Both the position numbers and the translations under genes were made by a program. Below, piece after piece: positions 21,463-32,180 of a DNA stretch of 64,000 nt (position 1 is its first letter; the number at the start of each line of letters is the position of its first letter). The stretch spans positions 121,458,001-121,522,000 of the forward strand of contig JBITNC010000001.1 in NCBI GenBank assembly GCA_050084985.1, read 5' to 3'. This DNA comes from Nageia nagi. Lineage: Eukaryota > Pinophyta. The notes under the pieces were generated by a model, which was not told the DNA's origin, searched no databases, and was given only the letters and a program-made list of their open reading frames with translations.

Positions 21463-23475
21463 ATGACTCTAAAGGAATGGTTGCCATTTGATGGAGATTA
21501 TCCAATCGCCAATCAGAGGAAGGATAGATCATCTAGTGAATTATCTTTACAATCTGCTAGGTAAGCATGTAGTAAGTAGATCTAAACTCATATTTTTAAT
21601 ATCTATGAGCGTAGAGGAGACACTAACAGACCCATGTGCTACCTTACAAGATCATAAGGGGTTAATTCAAGGTGGAATATGTGGACTACAATATTAAATC
21701 TAGCCTAAGCCTTCCCATGAAATCAACAATTAGACGATATTCTATACCAATATGGGTTAGGGGAGCTTTCATATGAGGCGATAGTATAGGTGGATACACC
21801 TCTTCTCACTACCTTTGTTGAGAGATGGGATCAAGATTATTATTCATTTCACCTTCCCATCAATGAAATGATAGTAACTCTAGAGGATGTGTACTAGATC
21901 TGGGGTATACCCATCAGGGGTGGGTTGATATATCATCATGAGATGGGGGATGATAACATACATGGGTCTAAGTGTTTATGGTTGATTAAATTGGATGACC
22001 ATGATTAGGATCACTGATCAGTGTGACTTGTAGAGGGTTGTAGGTTTTTCATATTAGGGAGACACCTAAGGCTACATGTGGCAATGATTATTACCACCTA
22101 TCTATGTCCCAATAAAATCCATTCATTCTTTCCTTTTAGGATGACATGGATAGTACATGATATATGTGCTTGAGGGTGACAATTTGCATGGGGGTCAATA
22201 GTACTAGCATAGCTTTATAGGGATTTGTAATCATTCATCAATGTTGATAAGGTCAATGTGATGATTGCTCATGTTAATCTTCTACAAGTATGGGCTTATC
22301 AAAACATCTTAGTTATCAAGTCAATGGGATTGCAAAGGGTGAGTTAAGACCCATCAAATTTGGCCCTAGCATGTTGGACTAGTCCATTAGGTGGATATAG
22401 GCCTCCTCTATTCATGGAGGCAAGGAGGAGAGACATCGATGGCCTTTAAGAGGTGAACATCATATGGGTGTGCTATGTTGACTATGTGTGGTATGGGGAT
22501 GCTCATCATTTGGAATGAGTGAGGTAGACCCACTTCTTCCAAATAAGGTGGAAGATAGTGGAGCCATATCATCTAGAGCAGGTGTTGAGATAGTTCAAGA
22601 TATAGCAATTGATTCCAGCAATGCCCCCAGTGTACCATTGGTACATAATTGAGAGAGATATTCTTGATGGGGCATAGGATATGCTAGTATGGGTGATAGG
22701 ATGGTTAGAGCCACAGTAGAGGATGTTTTCATAGAGGTAGCCATGGCTCCTAGGGTTGCCATCGATTATGTATCATGGTGGACAATTATGCATCTAGGCC
22801 CTTTAGGCCTAGATGAGTAGGATAGCAGGAGTGATGATGCAGCAAGTCTACCATTAGAGGAGGATGATTAGATGAATGTAGATAATCCTATCCATGATGG
22901 TACTCCACCAATAGGGGGATTAAAGGTGCTAGCATCAGTTTCCCTTACTTAGGTAAGAAGGATTCTTCTCATAATACTTCATGATTTTCAAATATTTCAA
23001 TATAGCTAATGAGAGATAATTGGTATTATGTATGATATGGCAAGGGTATTATATGCACAAGTTTCAACCATGAAGGCTAAGCTAGCTATAATGAGGCCAA
23101 TGGAGATTGAGGTGACACATCTCCAACCATCGAAGGCAAATTGGCTATGGTGAGGTCTACACTAGTGATGCAAGATGCAAAGGTGCCTTCACTATCACAA
23201 ATAGTGAAGGGTCTTTAGGACAAGCTCACCATGCCCCCACCAGATCAATAATGGGAATTTGTGCAAACTTAGCATGATTAGATTATAACACAAGCTATAG
23301 AGATATCTAGATTTTATACCAAGTATACAAGGACCAAGACACTTTTGGAGACTCATGGACTCATGATGAGTGATATCGCAAGTGGAGTCTCTATATCTAG
23401 AGTGAGTGGTAGTGGTAGGAGAGTACACTCTAGGAGTGAGGCATCTAGTAGTGGTGCTAGTTCCCACCCATAGGG
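21463..23475 (+). pseudogene. plant mobile domain (PMD) protein gene, degenerate, antisense in element D
   Basis: The first ATG in a sensible place is 21463 (MTLKEWLPFDGDYP). Crossing stops, the plus strand gives the PMD core: a VERWDQDYYSFHLP-like segment and INEMIVTLEDVY followed by IWGIPIRG near 21815-21925, the hallmark of the domain (family pattern ERW...TFH...GEMT.TL.DV..L.G.P). Later pieces include GRHLRLHVA, PNKIHSFFPF, WAYQNI and PPLFMEARRRDI. A Ser- and Gly-rich tail (SRVSGSGRR, SEASSSGASS) ends at a stop near 23475. PMD proteins include host factors MAIN and MAIL1 for gene silencing and many transposon-carried relatives. Here the gene lies antisense to gag within one pair of LTRs. 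Stops show this copy is inactive. Confidence 0.75.
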
Positions 23476-24419
23476 GTGGAGGATGTAGGGCTAAGGCCCA
23501 TGTGTACTTATGTTGTACCAAATTTTGAATTTTGATAATATATGTATGACCCATTTGGTAGATTTAATACTCTATGTTTTTTATCTTTTATGTAATATTT
23601 TTAAAATGGTAGACATTGGACACATATATAGGCATAATTAATTCTAAAAATAGACTCATTAATAGTAAAACATGCTAAACATGCATACATTATGTTATGT
23701 ACAACTGATAACAACCAAAATATAGACATACAAATAGAAATGACACACATATTGAAGGAACTAAAATACTTTAGAAGAAGTCAGTAAAGGTTAGGAGGGT
23801 GTATGTGAGCATATAGATATCATGGCACAACACCCCAGATCCATATAAATGCTAGGAAACATAGTTTGAATGATAAAAAGTTGATTTTAAACATTTTATC
23901 TAGGTAAACTCACAGTGTTGGTGCCTTGAAATAGAGATAATAGGATGTTGACATCATGCATAGAGAGGAATTGAATCTCTAGATTTTATACACAGAAAAA
24001 AACATGGAGAAGAAGAAGAAAGAGAATTGGAATGGTGAATACTTAGAATAGAAAAGCAAAATAGATATAAAAATAACCTAGCTACTAATGTACATTGATT
24101 GTGATGTCAAAAAGAGCTCAAGGAATAACTTTATGTACCTAGGAAATTTTTTCTATCCAAATACACTTTACATAGGTAGGGAAAAAAGAGGCACTTTTGT
24201 ACTAGTACATAAAGTTCCATACCACTGGTGCTCTAAAAGCAAGAATTCACATCGCTAGCACTTATTTTTTTTATTCCATTCCTATTCCTATTTGGAGGAG
24301 GATGCCTATCTACACGAGTATTATCCAAAAAAGAATGTATATTACAGGAAATACTTACTGAACTGATGCACCCTCAAGATTGTGAATCTGGTAGGGGATC
24401 ATTGAATATCCCTATCTAT
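23476..24419. other. spacer between PMD gene and gag of element D
   Basis: About 0.94 kb, A/T-rich, no gene motif on either strand. This is where pol would follow gag in an autonomous element. Confidence 0.55.
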
Positions 24420-25980
24420 GCATTATTTAGATGTGCAAGTCATTTCTATGTAGCTGGTGTTTGATCCATCTTGAGTGCTCCATTATTAATGAAATCCTAT
24501 ATAATATTACGAAGTGTCTTCCAATCTCGAGTTAGATGACTAGGTACCCATGATAATCACAAAATTCTTCATAATGAAAATTTTTAGGCACACCATTAGT
24601 AAACTTAGGTTCAACAATAGGAGGTAATTTAATTAGTAACTCATCTAATAATATATTCATAATATTATCAATAGTATTAGTCAAAGGAGTATATTGGCAA
24701 GTATGTTTGAGAGGGGAGTTACCTCTTTTTTTGTGAGTGACATTATTTTCTTCAACCTTGAGTTGATTTTCAATAATAGGTTTTGTAGGTAAAGTATTCT
24801 CAACATGTTTCATAACACTCAATTTTTTTAATGCATGGTTCCTTTTTAGTAATAGTTTCAATCATATCTCCTAAATACATATCATGATTACAAATGACAA
24901 ATAGCTTATATAAAGGCAAGAGACCATCCACAAAAATGTGCTTGTGTTCATGTTCATCTATGGTGAGTTTATTAGTAGTTTGTTTCCATATCCTTATAAA
25001 TTCCTTCATTGATTGATTAGGGAGTTGTTTAATTTTACACAAGTCCTTAAGATAAACCTTCTCAGTAATGTTATAACCATAATCATGCAAAAATATGCAA
25101 ATCAAATCCTCATAACTATCAATGCTACTTTTGGGAAGCCAAAAGTATCATTTGAGAGCCTCATATTTCAAACTATAAGAAAAGAACTTAGCCAACAAAT
25201 CTTGATCATGCATATATTCAATATCTTTTTTAAGAAATTTATGAACATGCATCCTAGGATCCTATATACCATCAAATTTAGTAAATTTGACACTCTTTTT
25301 CCTAGGGATTAGTTTGGCAAGAATCCTAGTAGTGATGGGTCTTTTTAAACATGAAAAAAAATCATCCTCACTACTCTCCTTGTTGCTAAGTCCTACATTG
25401 GTTTTTGGAGATGGTGGTGGGGGAGGACAAGGTTGTTGTGCATTGTTTGTTGTTTGAGGTGGAATATGTTTCAAAATATCAAACTCATTAGTATGATTAA
25501 CCCTATCCTACTCAAGTTCATGCACTACCTCTATCAAGATTTTTAATTATTCATATGGAGGTTGTTTATACCAATCAATGTTGTCTTGGATATACATAAT
25601 AATACCTACTTTAATATCATGTTCCTCAATATTCTAAGTTGGTTGTAGCTTAAATGCTTCTCCAATAACTTCAATAAGTTTCTACTTCATGAGAGATGTA
25701 ATTTTATCATCATATGAAATAACTATACCCTTACCTTTCTTCTCATGATTGAAGTATTATGGATTAAGGATCAAATCACTGTAAGATTCATCCTCCTTAT
25801 CTTCAAGTTCTGATTAATCATTTATATTAGAGGCATCATCCACATGTAATGGTTATTCTAACTTAGCATCCAAATTTGATTAAAACTCCACTCCATTAGG
25901 ATAAACATTACTTGCATCATGGTTATAGTCAGTCACGTTGCCCTCACCATGTGTTTCATGTATAGGTAGGAGATGTTTCA
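24420..25980 (-). pseudogene. gag of element D
   Basis: Read on the minus strand. An acidic N-terminal part (about 25980-25480) is followed by a Pro-rich stretch (PCPPPPPSPKTN near 25420), the entry to the gag fold (KFTKFDGI near 25265-25285, the usual F.KFDG.. motif), then a core with WLPKSSIDSYEDL-like, IKQLPNQSMKEFIRIWKQ and FVDGLLPLYK segments (25140-24890), and a tail with LPPIVEPKF and FCDYHGY (near 24560), the single CxxH-type motif seen in Tat-group gags. The core is the retrotransposon gag domain that forms particles. Stops and shifts break it into at least four pieces. The motif set fits the Tat group better than chromoviruses. Confidence 0.8.
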
Positions 25981-26059
25981 ATGATTGCTCATAACAAAAC
26001 AAGCTATCTTAAGATTCTATAGTGTCCAAATAGTTACCAAGTAAATTTGCATCTAAAAG

Positions 26060-26318
26060 AAGTTTCACACAATAGAAGTGCTATTACAAATAAAAAATTA
26101 TAGTTTTTCCTTATCATATAGAACCTATTATATGTCTTTAATGCCTTTATATAGGGATGTTTTTATTATAGGATTTGACCCCTTGTATAATTAACAAGGG
26201 TCAAATATATGGCCTATACCTCTTTTATACATTTTAAATCCCTTTTTTAAATAATTGCATTGTTAAGGGATTAAAATGATTTATTAAATATATAAAGATT
26301 CATTTTGAGATGTCTACA
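26060..26318 (-). repeat. 5' LTR of element D
   Basis: Partner of 18400-18656, with a gap of about 25 bp relative to it near 26120. Right end TGTCTACA (minus strand starts TGTAGACA). Confidence 0.7.
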
Positions 26319-26645
26319 ATATCACTAAATTCAATAAAATGACCTTCAAAATCTAGGGTTTTTTATAAAAAATATTTTTCCACAAAATAAAATTTTCTTT
26401 ATTTTCTAATAATTTCAAAGAAATAATATTTTATAATTTTGTAGACAATTAATGTTACCAAAAATCAAGCAAAACCTAGGTTTTCTAATAAAAAATTCCA
26501 TAAAAAATGTAATGCTAAACAAACTTAGTGTTTGCATAAAAAGTCAAGTTTGTCCATTTGTTACTTTGTATATACTAAAAAATAATTTCCTCAATTCATA
26601 ATATTTATTATAAATAATTAAATAATAAATAAAATAATAAAAATT
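26319..26645 (-). other. leader of element C between D and the 5' LTR
   Basis: Very A/T-rich, no coding, no clear primer-binding site found beside the LTR. Confidence 0.45.
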
Positions 26646-27250
26646 ATCATAATTAGAGATTTTAAGAAACTATCTATATTATGATCTAAACCATAACAAA
26701 TAACAATCCAAATGTACATACTTATTGTTCTTACCTAGATTGCAAGAATGAAGCTAGATTTTTCCTTAGAGATGTTCTTAGAGACCTTCATATGAAGTTT
26801 AAATAACCTTTATTCACATATCATGGTGTTTTGACATGCAAAAATATGCTCATGGTGCATTAGTGTATAATTTTCCTCAAAAACTCAACCCAAACTCAAA
26901 TTCAATCATATGTTATACCTACAATAAACCCTAATCTAGCAATAATAGTGAAAGAAAAAGGTAGTGATAGCAATAGAGTACAAATTTCCCTATTTATAAG
27001 GTGCTTATTAGAGAACTAATTAATTTATTATGTAGTGTGTCCTATCAAGATAATAATCATAATAGTTATCTCTAGTATTCCTCCTTTTATAAACAAGTTT
27101 CCTTATTGGCCAAGTCTCCTTTCTTAGCACTCCTTAAACCTTGCACAAAAATAATTAATGAGATAACCAATATATGTTAGTTAAATAATCAATAATATAT
27201 CTTAAAATATAATTTTTAAATAAATAAAAAATCAAATTTAGGTGCAAACA
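26646..27250 (-). repeat. 5' LTR of element C
   Basis: Aligned with 12715-13346 over its length; right end GGTGCAAACA (minus TGTTTGCACC) corresponds to TGTTGACAAC of the other copy. Clear divergence between the copies indicates age. Confidence 0.75.
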
Positions 27251-27469
27251 CAACCCTCAAAATGCTAGAATTTTTGGTTAGGTACCCCCAAAAAAATGAT
27301 TGAGTTCATGGCTACGAGATCTTGGGACATGTTTTATTGATTCCACTCAAGCATAAATTTTATATATTTTGAAATAAAATTGAAGTATAATAAATCAAAA
27401 TTAAGTAAAATTAAATTTTATAAATAATTATAGTCTATATTTTTATTTTACATTGAGTTAATTATTTTT

Positions 27470-28170
27470 AGCATTGATCCCAAAGGGAGAATAGATTGAG
27501 AACCTAACCAACTACAGACTAATATCTCTACACAATATGGTCTACAATATCATAATAAAGGTGATGGAAAATAGGCTAAAAAATATATATAAACAATGAC
27601 TTATTTCTTCATATAAAGGAGTATTTGTGCAAGATAGGCAAATTATGGATGGAATTGTGGTAGTATAGAAAACCATACATCAATTGAGACAAAAAAGAAA
27701 TAAAGGAATGTTCCTAATGTTGGACCTATCTAAGGCTTATGACATGGTAAGTTGGAATCTTTTATTTAGATTTGGTTTTAAGGAATAATGGATAAGATGG
27801 GTAATGAAATGCATCTGTATGATTTTATTTTCATTTCTCATTAATCAAATTCACATGCCCATAGTTCAAAGCTTCCAGTGAAATCATACAAGGAGATCCC
27901 TTGTACCATATTTGTTCATTATTTTTGTAGAAGGATTAGGAGGAATTAAATAGAAAAAATAAATAAATAATATCATTACAATATACATATAAATAGGGAT
28001 AAATCACTTACCCACCTCTAATTTGTAGATGATATAGGAATGTGGGGAGAAGCAACAATAAAGGAAGGAACCATCACCAAAGCAATTTTAGATTATTACA
28101 TTCTATACAATGGATAAATGTTAAATGAATATAAATACAAAGTTTATTCTTCTATGTGCCTAAAATAATT
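27470..28170 (+). pseudogene. LINE (non-LTR) reverse transcriptase relic
   Basis: With frame changes the plus strand gives the ordered RT blocks of plant L1-type LINEs: LIPKG near 27478, NLTNYRPISLHN near 27497-27535, VMENRLK near 27560, GVFVQDRQIMDGIVV near 27620-27660, FLMLDLSKAYDMVSWNLL near 27715-27760 (first catalytic Asp), WIRWVMKCI near 27790, and an equivalent of GDPLSP/LF near 27890-27925. The YADD region near 28025 is replaced by a damaged form. It is a target-primed RT fragment without ORF1, endonuclease or poly(A) tail in view, so a 5'-truncated or broken insertion. Confidence 0.82.
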
Positions 28171-29133
28171 AGATATCGAGTAGCATACATCCTAATTTAA
28201 TGCTCCATGTTTGAATTCCATGCGTATGTTTTATTTTTTCCATCAAATATTGTTCGCTAAATTTTTAACCTACCATATTCACTTCTATTGTAGGTATTTT
28301 GTTGAGCTTTTAATCCTCAAAGATATAATATTATATTGATATAGATTTCATTATGTACTCTAGCATGGATGCCCATATTCTTTGACTGATCTTTGGGTGC
28401 TCCATTTATATTTTTTCTAATTCTTTGAGTGGACCTATAATTCATCAGAGCTTGTGGAGTCTAAACACTCCACTTTCTCTTTGTAAAAATAGGGACTTTA
28501 TTTACCATTTTAAGGAATAAGTCTTAAATTGTAATTTCATGTTTCCATTTTGGTTATAATGGAAAGCATTTATATTTTCTTTGCAACTCTCTTGTGATTG
28601 AGTGGCATATTTTCCTTTACAATCTTGTATGCATGTGAGAATACTTGTAGATCTCTATAGGAGTGTATATTGTTTATTATAAGGTGTTATTAATGTGTTT
28701 AGGGTTATTTTATCTATATGGGTACTTATTTGTTTCCCATTTTGAGAAGTATTCTTGCATTTTTTTTAATCTCTTTGAGAGCTATGTCAAGTTATTTCCT
28801 TATAGCTCATTTTTTTACCCTACTAGCCTTCTCCAAATCTTACTAGACCTTCACAATTAGATAGAGCTTTTTATTTCATTTTCATTGGTATACACTCCTA
28901 CATTTCATTAAGATTCATTCAAGTTATAGTCTCATAATATCAGCCTAAATAATTATCTAGTCACCTTACCAACACTTTGTAAGCTATCTAATGATATCAT
29001 CACTCTTGATCACCCAACATCTTGTGTTGTTTATCTTGCCTTGGATTTTTTGATATCATCAACATTTACTAACACCTATTGAGCCTTTATGACCTTATCC
29101 ATAAGCTTCATATTCGTGTTGTGCTTGATATTA
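28171..29133. other. unassigned AT-rich DNA
   Basis: No supportable gene. It could hold the end of the LINE or part of another LTR, but I find no partner copy in the window. Confidence 0.4.
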
Positions 29134-29805
29134 TGCACTCTCACTACTATTATGTTTTATGGTAATAGGTCGACCTAGAGATAAGGCCAAGAAGGTGTCT
29201 TGGTAGTAGGAATTTATAATCCAAGGAGGAGCCTTGGTATTAGACCTATTGATAATGAAATAAGTGATGGGTTGTACATACATTATGTATCATGACCTAA
29301 TCTAGATCATTGATAGGTGGTAACAGAAATACTCCTGACCAATGTTCTTCAATGCCACCTATCATATCTAGATTTTTTTATACTAAGCTATATTGCATTC
29401 CTAAGCTATTATTTCCCTATTGATGTTCATAACATGACCTTCAATTAGGTATCTCAACTATGATAAAAAACTAGGAGTCCTTCTATGAAAAGTATCAAGT
29501 GTGGCCTCTCAATGGATGATGTATTTTAGGGTCCCACTTTTAGGAGTGGTCTGTCGTTATCCTATTCTAGGAGAATCTGACATCTAATTTGTGATTATAG
29601 GTAAGACAACATATATGTAATATATTTGAATTCATATTTGATAGGTTAAGGTTAATAAAGCATCTTGGATTATTACATCTTCATATTGAATTTCTTTAGT
29701 CAATAATAGGATTGTGATCTCTATTAATTCTACTATTAGTGGTTGTAATTCAATATTATAATTAAGCCTAATAATTAATCATTAATTAATGTTTTGGTTA
29801 TAACA
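29134..29805 (+). repeat. LTR of family B, 5'-truncated
   Basis: Aligned with 50348-50984 along its length (for example CACTCTCACTAC, AATGTTCTTCAATG, TTTGTGATTA) and ending identically in TTATAACA. About 85 bp present at the start of the 50.26-kb copy are missing. The sequence after 29805 is not like that after 50984, so here it borders internal or foreign DNA. Confidence 0.83.
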
Positions 29806-30079
29806 ATTGGTGAACCTAAATTTTCTTTGCAACATCACATTTCCTTTTGAATCACTAATTATGCCAAAAGGCCTAGGGTTTTTAGATAGGAATAATATGT
29901 TATTTCAATTGTTTCAAATAAGGACGTAACTATACCTTGTGTTTAAACTCAGCCTAAATGTCATATTATTATTCCCTAGTAATATGTCTAGAAGGAAAAC
30001 TGAATAGGTAAAAAATTGTATTATCATGAGCAATATGAGAGTGCTCTAAGAAAGTGCTATCATTTAAAGGATGAAGTTG
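29806..30079 (+). other. sequence following the family B LTR
   Basis: Begins ATTGGTGAACC, in the place of a primer-binding site, but I cannot match it to a known plant tRNA end. No coding motif. Confidence 0.35.
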
Positions 30080-30222
30080 TGTATAAAATATTATTTTGTG
30101 AAAATTCAAGATGTGGTACATAATGTGGACCATATAGTTTGTAGTTTTATATCATTTTTCACTCTATTCTATGAGCGACACCTCCCAAATATCATTATTG
30201 TTTGATGAAAAAAATAAAAACC
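30080..30222. repeat. direct repeat flanking an inverted family B fragment, left copy
   Basis: Matches 31087-31250: GTGAAAATTCAAGATG, TAGTTTTATAT and the closing AAAAAATAAAAACC are shared. Confidence 0.8.
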
Positions 30223-30239
30223 CATGAAAGCATAATTCA

Positions 30240-31070
30240 AAGTATAATAAAAATCATGGAATAAAATACTCCATAAATTTTTTCTTCATGGAGGTAGCTT
30301 GGATGCCCCAATTTTTACCAATATCTTACCCCCTCTTTGGCTTGTTTGTAAATGTGAAGGATCTCTCCTCATGTAAACAACCCAATACAAATGCTAAGGA
30401 ACTTTCAAACATCATAAAATAATAAACCTTTTCCATATATAATATCTCAAATATAGACATTAAAGCTCATTTTATATATCAATATCTCAAATATAGATAT
30501 TTAAAGTTTACATGTATTGATTTTAATGAATGAAATCAAACTTATCCTTGGTGGCATGCCCTACCAAGGGTTTCCTCAACTTATTGAAGAGGGCTCACCA
30601 AAAGATATTGACTCCACTTATCAAGAAGGACTTACTACCTCAAATTGTTGAATAGGGCTTACCAAAAGAGATTACCTCCATTTATTGAGAAGGAATTATT
30701 GCCTCAACTTATTAAAGAGGGTTTACCAATCATATCTCAAAAGTTGAAGCTAGTGTATATCGCTTGATTGCATGCATTGATCAAAAATAACTTCTAAACA
30801 TTATTTCATAAATATTTGACCTTGGCATGCTTCGCCCAATTGCATGCATTAGCCAATATCAACTTCTAAACATAAATCATATCATGAATAGTCACATCAA
30901 TATCATTTCAAAGCATAATAAGACTTGATGGACATCTCATCAATCTTTTATATCAAAACTCCCATGAAGATACTTATAACATGAAATCATCATATTGCCT
31001 CAAAGAAAAGGCTAATATTAATATCAAACATGTGCTCCAATTAAGAGGATTAAGTTTAATAAATATACTT
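30240..31070 (-). repeat. family B 3' region, inverted fragment
   Basis: The minus strand matches the plus strand at 45.6-46.1 and 49.25-50.2 kb: the GGTAAGCCC/TCAATAAGTTGAGG minisatellite (30560-30720), the CAATGCATGCAAT(C/T)A unit (30760-30850) and the AGGAGAGATCC phrase (30368). No LTR is attached, so an internal piece was inverted or inserted backwards. Confidence 0.8.
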
Positions 31071-31086
31071 TTTTGTCATAAAGTGA

Positions 31087-31250
31087 GTATAGATATTATT
31101 CTGTGAAAATTCAAGATGCAATACATAGTGTAGATCATACGATTTTTAGTTTTATATTACTTTTTCTCTCTATTCTCCAAGAGTGATGCCTAGCTTCAAG
31201 TAGTGCCACCTAGATATTATCTTTATTTGATGTAAAAAATAAAAACCATC
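31087..31250. repeat. direct repeat flanking an inverted family B fragment, right copy
   Basis: Partner of 30080-30222, with about 20 extra bases in the middle. Confidence 0.8.
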
Positions 31251-32034
31251 AAGTCTTTTGTAGGTTTTATAGTAAAAATATATTTTGTTTTGTTCCATGC
31301 ATAAAAAAATGGGTCATACATTTTCTTTTCCTAATTTACCAATAATTTATTACATTTGCATGCAACTAGTTGGATATAAAAATAAAGAAAATGAAGAAAT
31401 TTTTATACCTAATGTCCCTCATTGGAAGAAAAACAACCAATGCTCGATGTCCCACCTTTGTAGTAATTTGTTAAGACATGATCTCAAAAATATCTCCAAT
31501 GAAACTATAGCTCACCCAAACTAGCTCAAGCAGCCTCAATTACCCTACTTCAACCTCTACTCAGAGCTTAGGAATGCTAAATGAGAATGTGCAAATGAAT
31601 TGCTATATGATGTATTTATAAACTTAATATTAAATGCTCTTTTCATGATAATTATAGGAATATTTTCATTTTTAAGTTTTGGCACATTTTTTTATATGAA
31701 CATTATAAATATAGATATGTGAAATATTTTTTTCCAATTCTTTATATTAGAATGATATCGCTAGGGCTCAAGTGGTGTTTCTCACTATAGGTACTCAAAA
31801 AAGTCATAATTTCTTTTTGTATTAAATAATAGTGATCAAATGATGTAATTTAGTGCATTGCAGAATAAATAGCAATTTTCAGTTAAAATCAAGTTGGGGC
31901 AAATTTGCCCAATTTGATAAAAATAATCATTAAATTTTAGATAAAATGGAAGAGTTACAAAATATGAATGTATATCTAGTTGTTTCTAGTATTTTAGAAT
32001 ATTGAATTGAAGAATCAAAATATTTTGATATGAA
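31251..32034. other. unassigned AT-rich DNA
   Basis: A plus-strand open frame at 31285-31524 has no recognisable motif; I do not support it as a gene. Confidence 0.4.
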
Positions 32035-32180
32035 TTCTTGGGTGATGTTGCTTGGTACATTATGATGATTTTAGAGATGTTTGATATAAGGGCTTGATGA
32101 GAGGTATCTCAAGTCTTATTATGCTTTAGAATGATATTGATATAGCTATTCATGATATGCTTTATGTTTATATATTGTGT
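32035..32180 (+). repeat. family B fragment left of element E
   Basis: Matches 49325-49420 (GATGAGAGGT, ATGCTTTA-GATGATATTGATAT, ATTCATGATATG). Its continuation reappears at 45356, on the other side of element E. Confidence 0.75.

Larger units (their letters stand above)
18400..26318 (-). mobile_element. LTR element D: gag plus antisense PMD gene, no visible pol
   Basis: Direct repeats near 18465-18656 and 26128-26318 (probably extending some 60 bp further left) bracket this unit. The minus strand carries a gag (25980-24420); the plus strand carries a plant mobile domain gene (21463-23475). Between gag and the 3' LTR I find no protease, RT, RNase H or integrase motif on either strand. A purine-rich tract lies just inside the left LTR on the minus strand. 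The unit therefore looks like a non-autonomous LTR element that kept packaging protein and holds a PMD gene in antisense. An alternative is a deletion derivative of a Tat-like parent. Confidence 0.65.
12715..27250 (-). mobile_element. LTR element C, minus strand, without recognisable gag-pol, interrupted by element D
   Basis: Two direct copies of about 0.6 kb (12715-13346 and 26646-27250) align along their whole length and are placed as 3' and 5' LTRs of a minus-strand element. A polypurine tract lies just inside the left copy. Removing the nested element D (about 18.4-26.3 kb) leaves some 5.4 kb: a 0.33-kb leader, one unknown ORF at 17.35-16.72 kb and a 3.3-kb 3' UTR with tandem repeats. No gag, RT, RNase H or IN motif is visible in that remainder, so C looks non-autonomous or heavily deleted. 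Its polypurine tract and LTR start match element 2, which ties it to the Tat-like group. Confidence 0.7.

Noticed and set aside
23195-23554. Minus-strand open frame of 119 residues
   Set aside because: Antisense of the Ser/Gly-rich tail of the PMD gene; no motif of its own.
29806-29818. Primer-binding site after the family B LTR
   Set aside because: TTGGTGAACC has the right place but fits no tRNA that I know.
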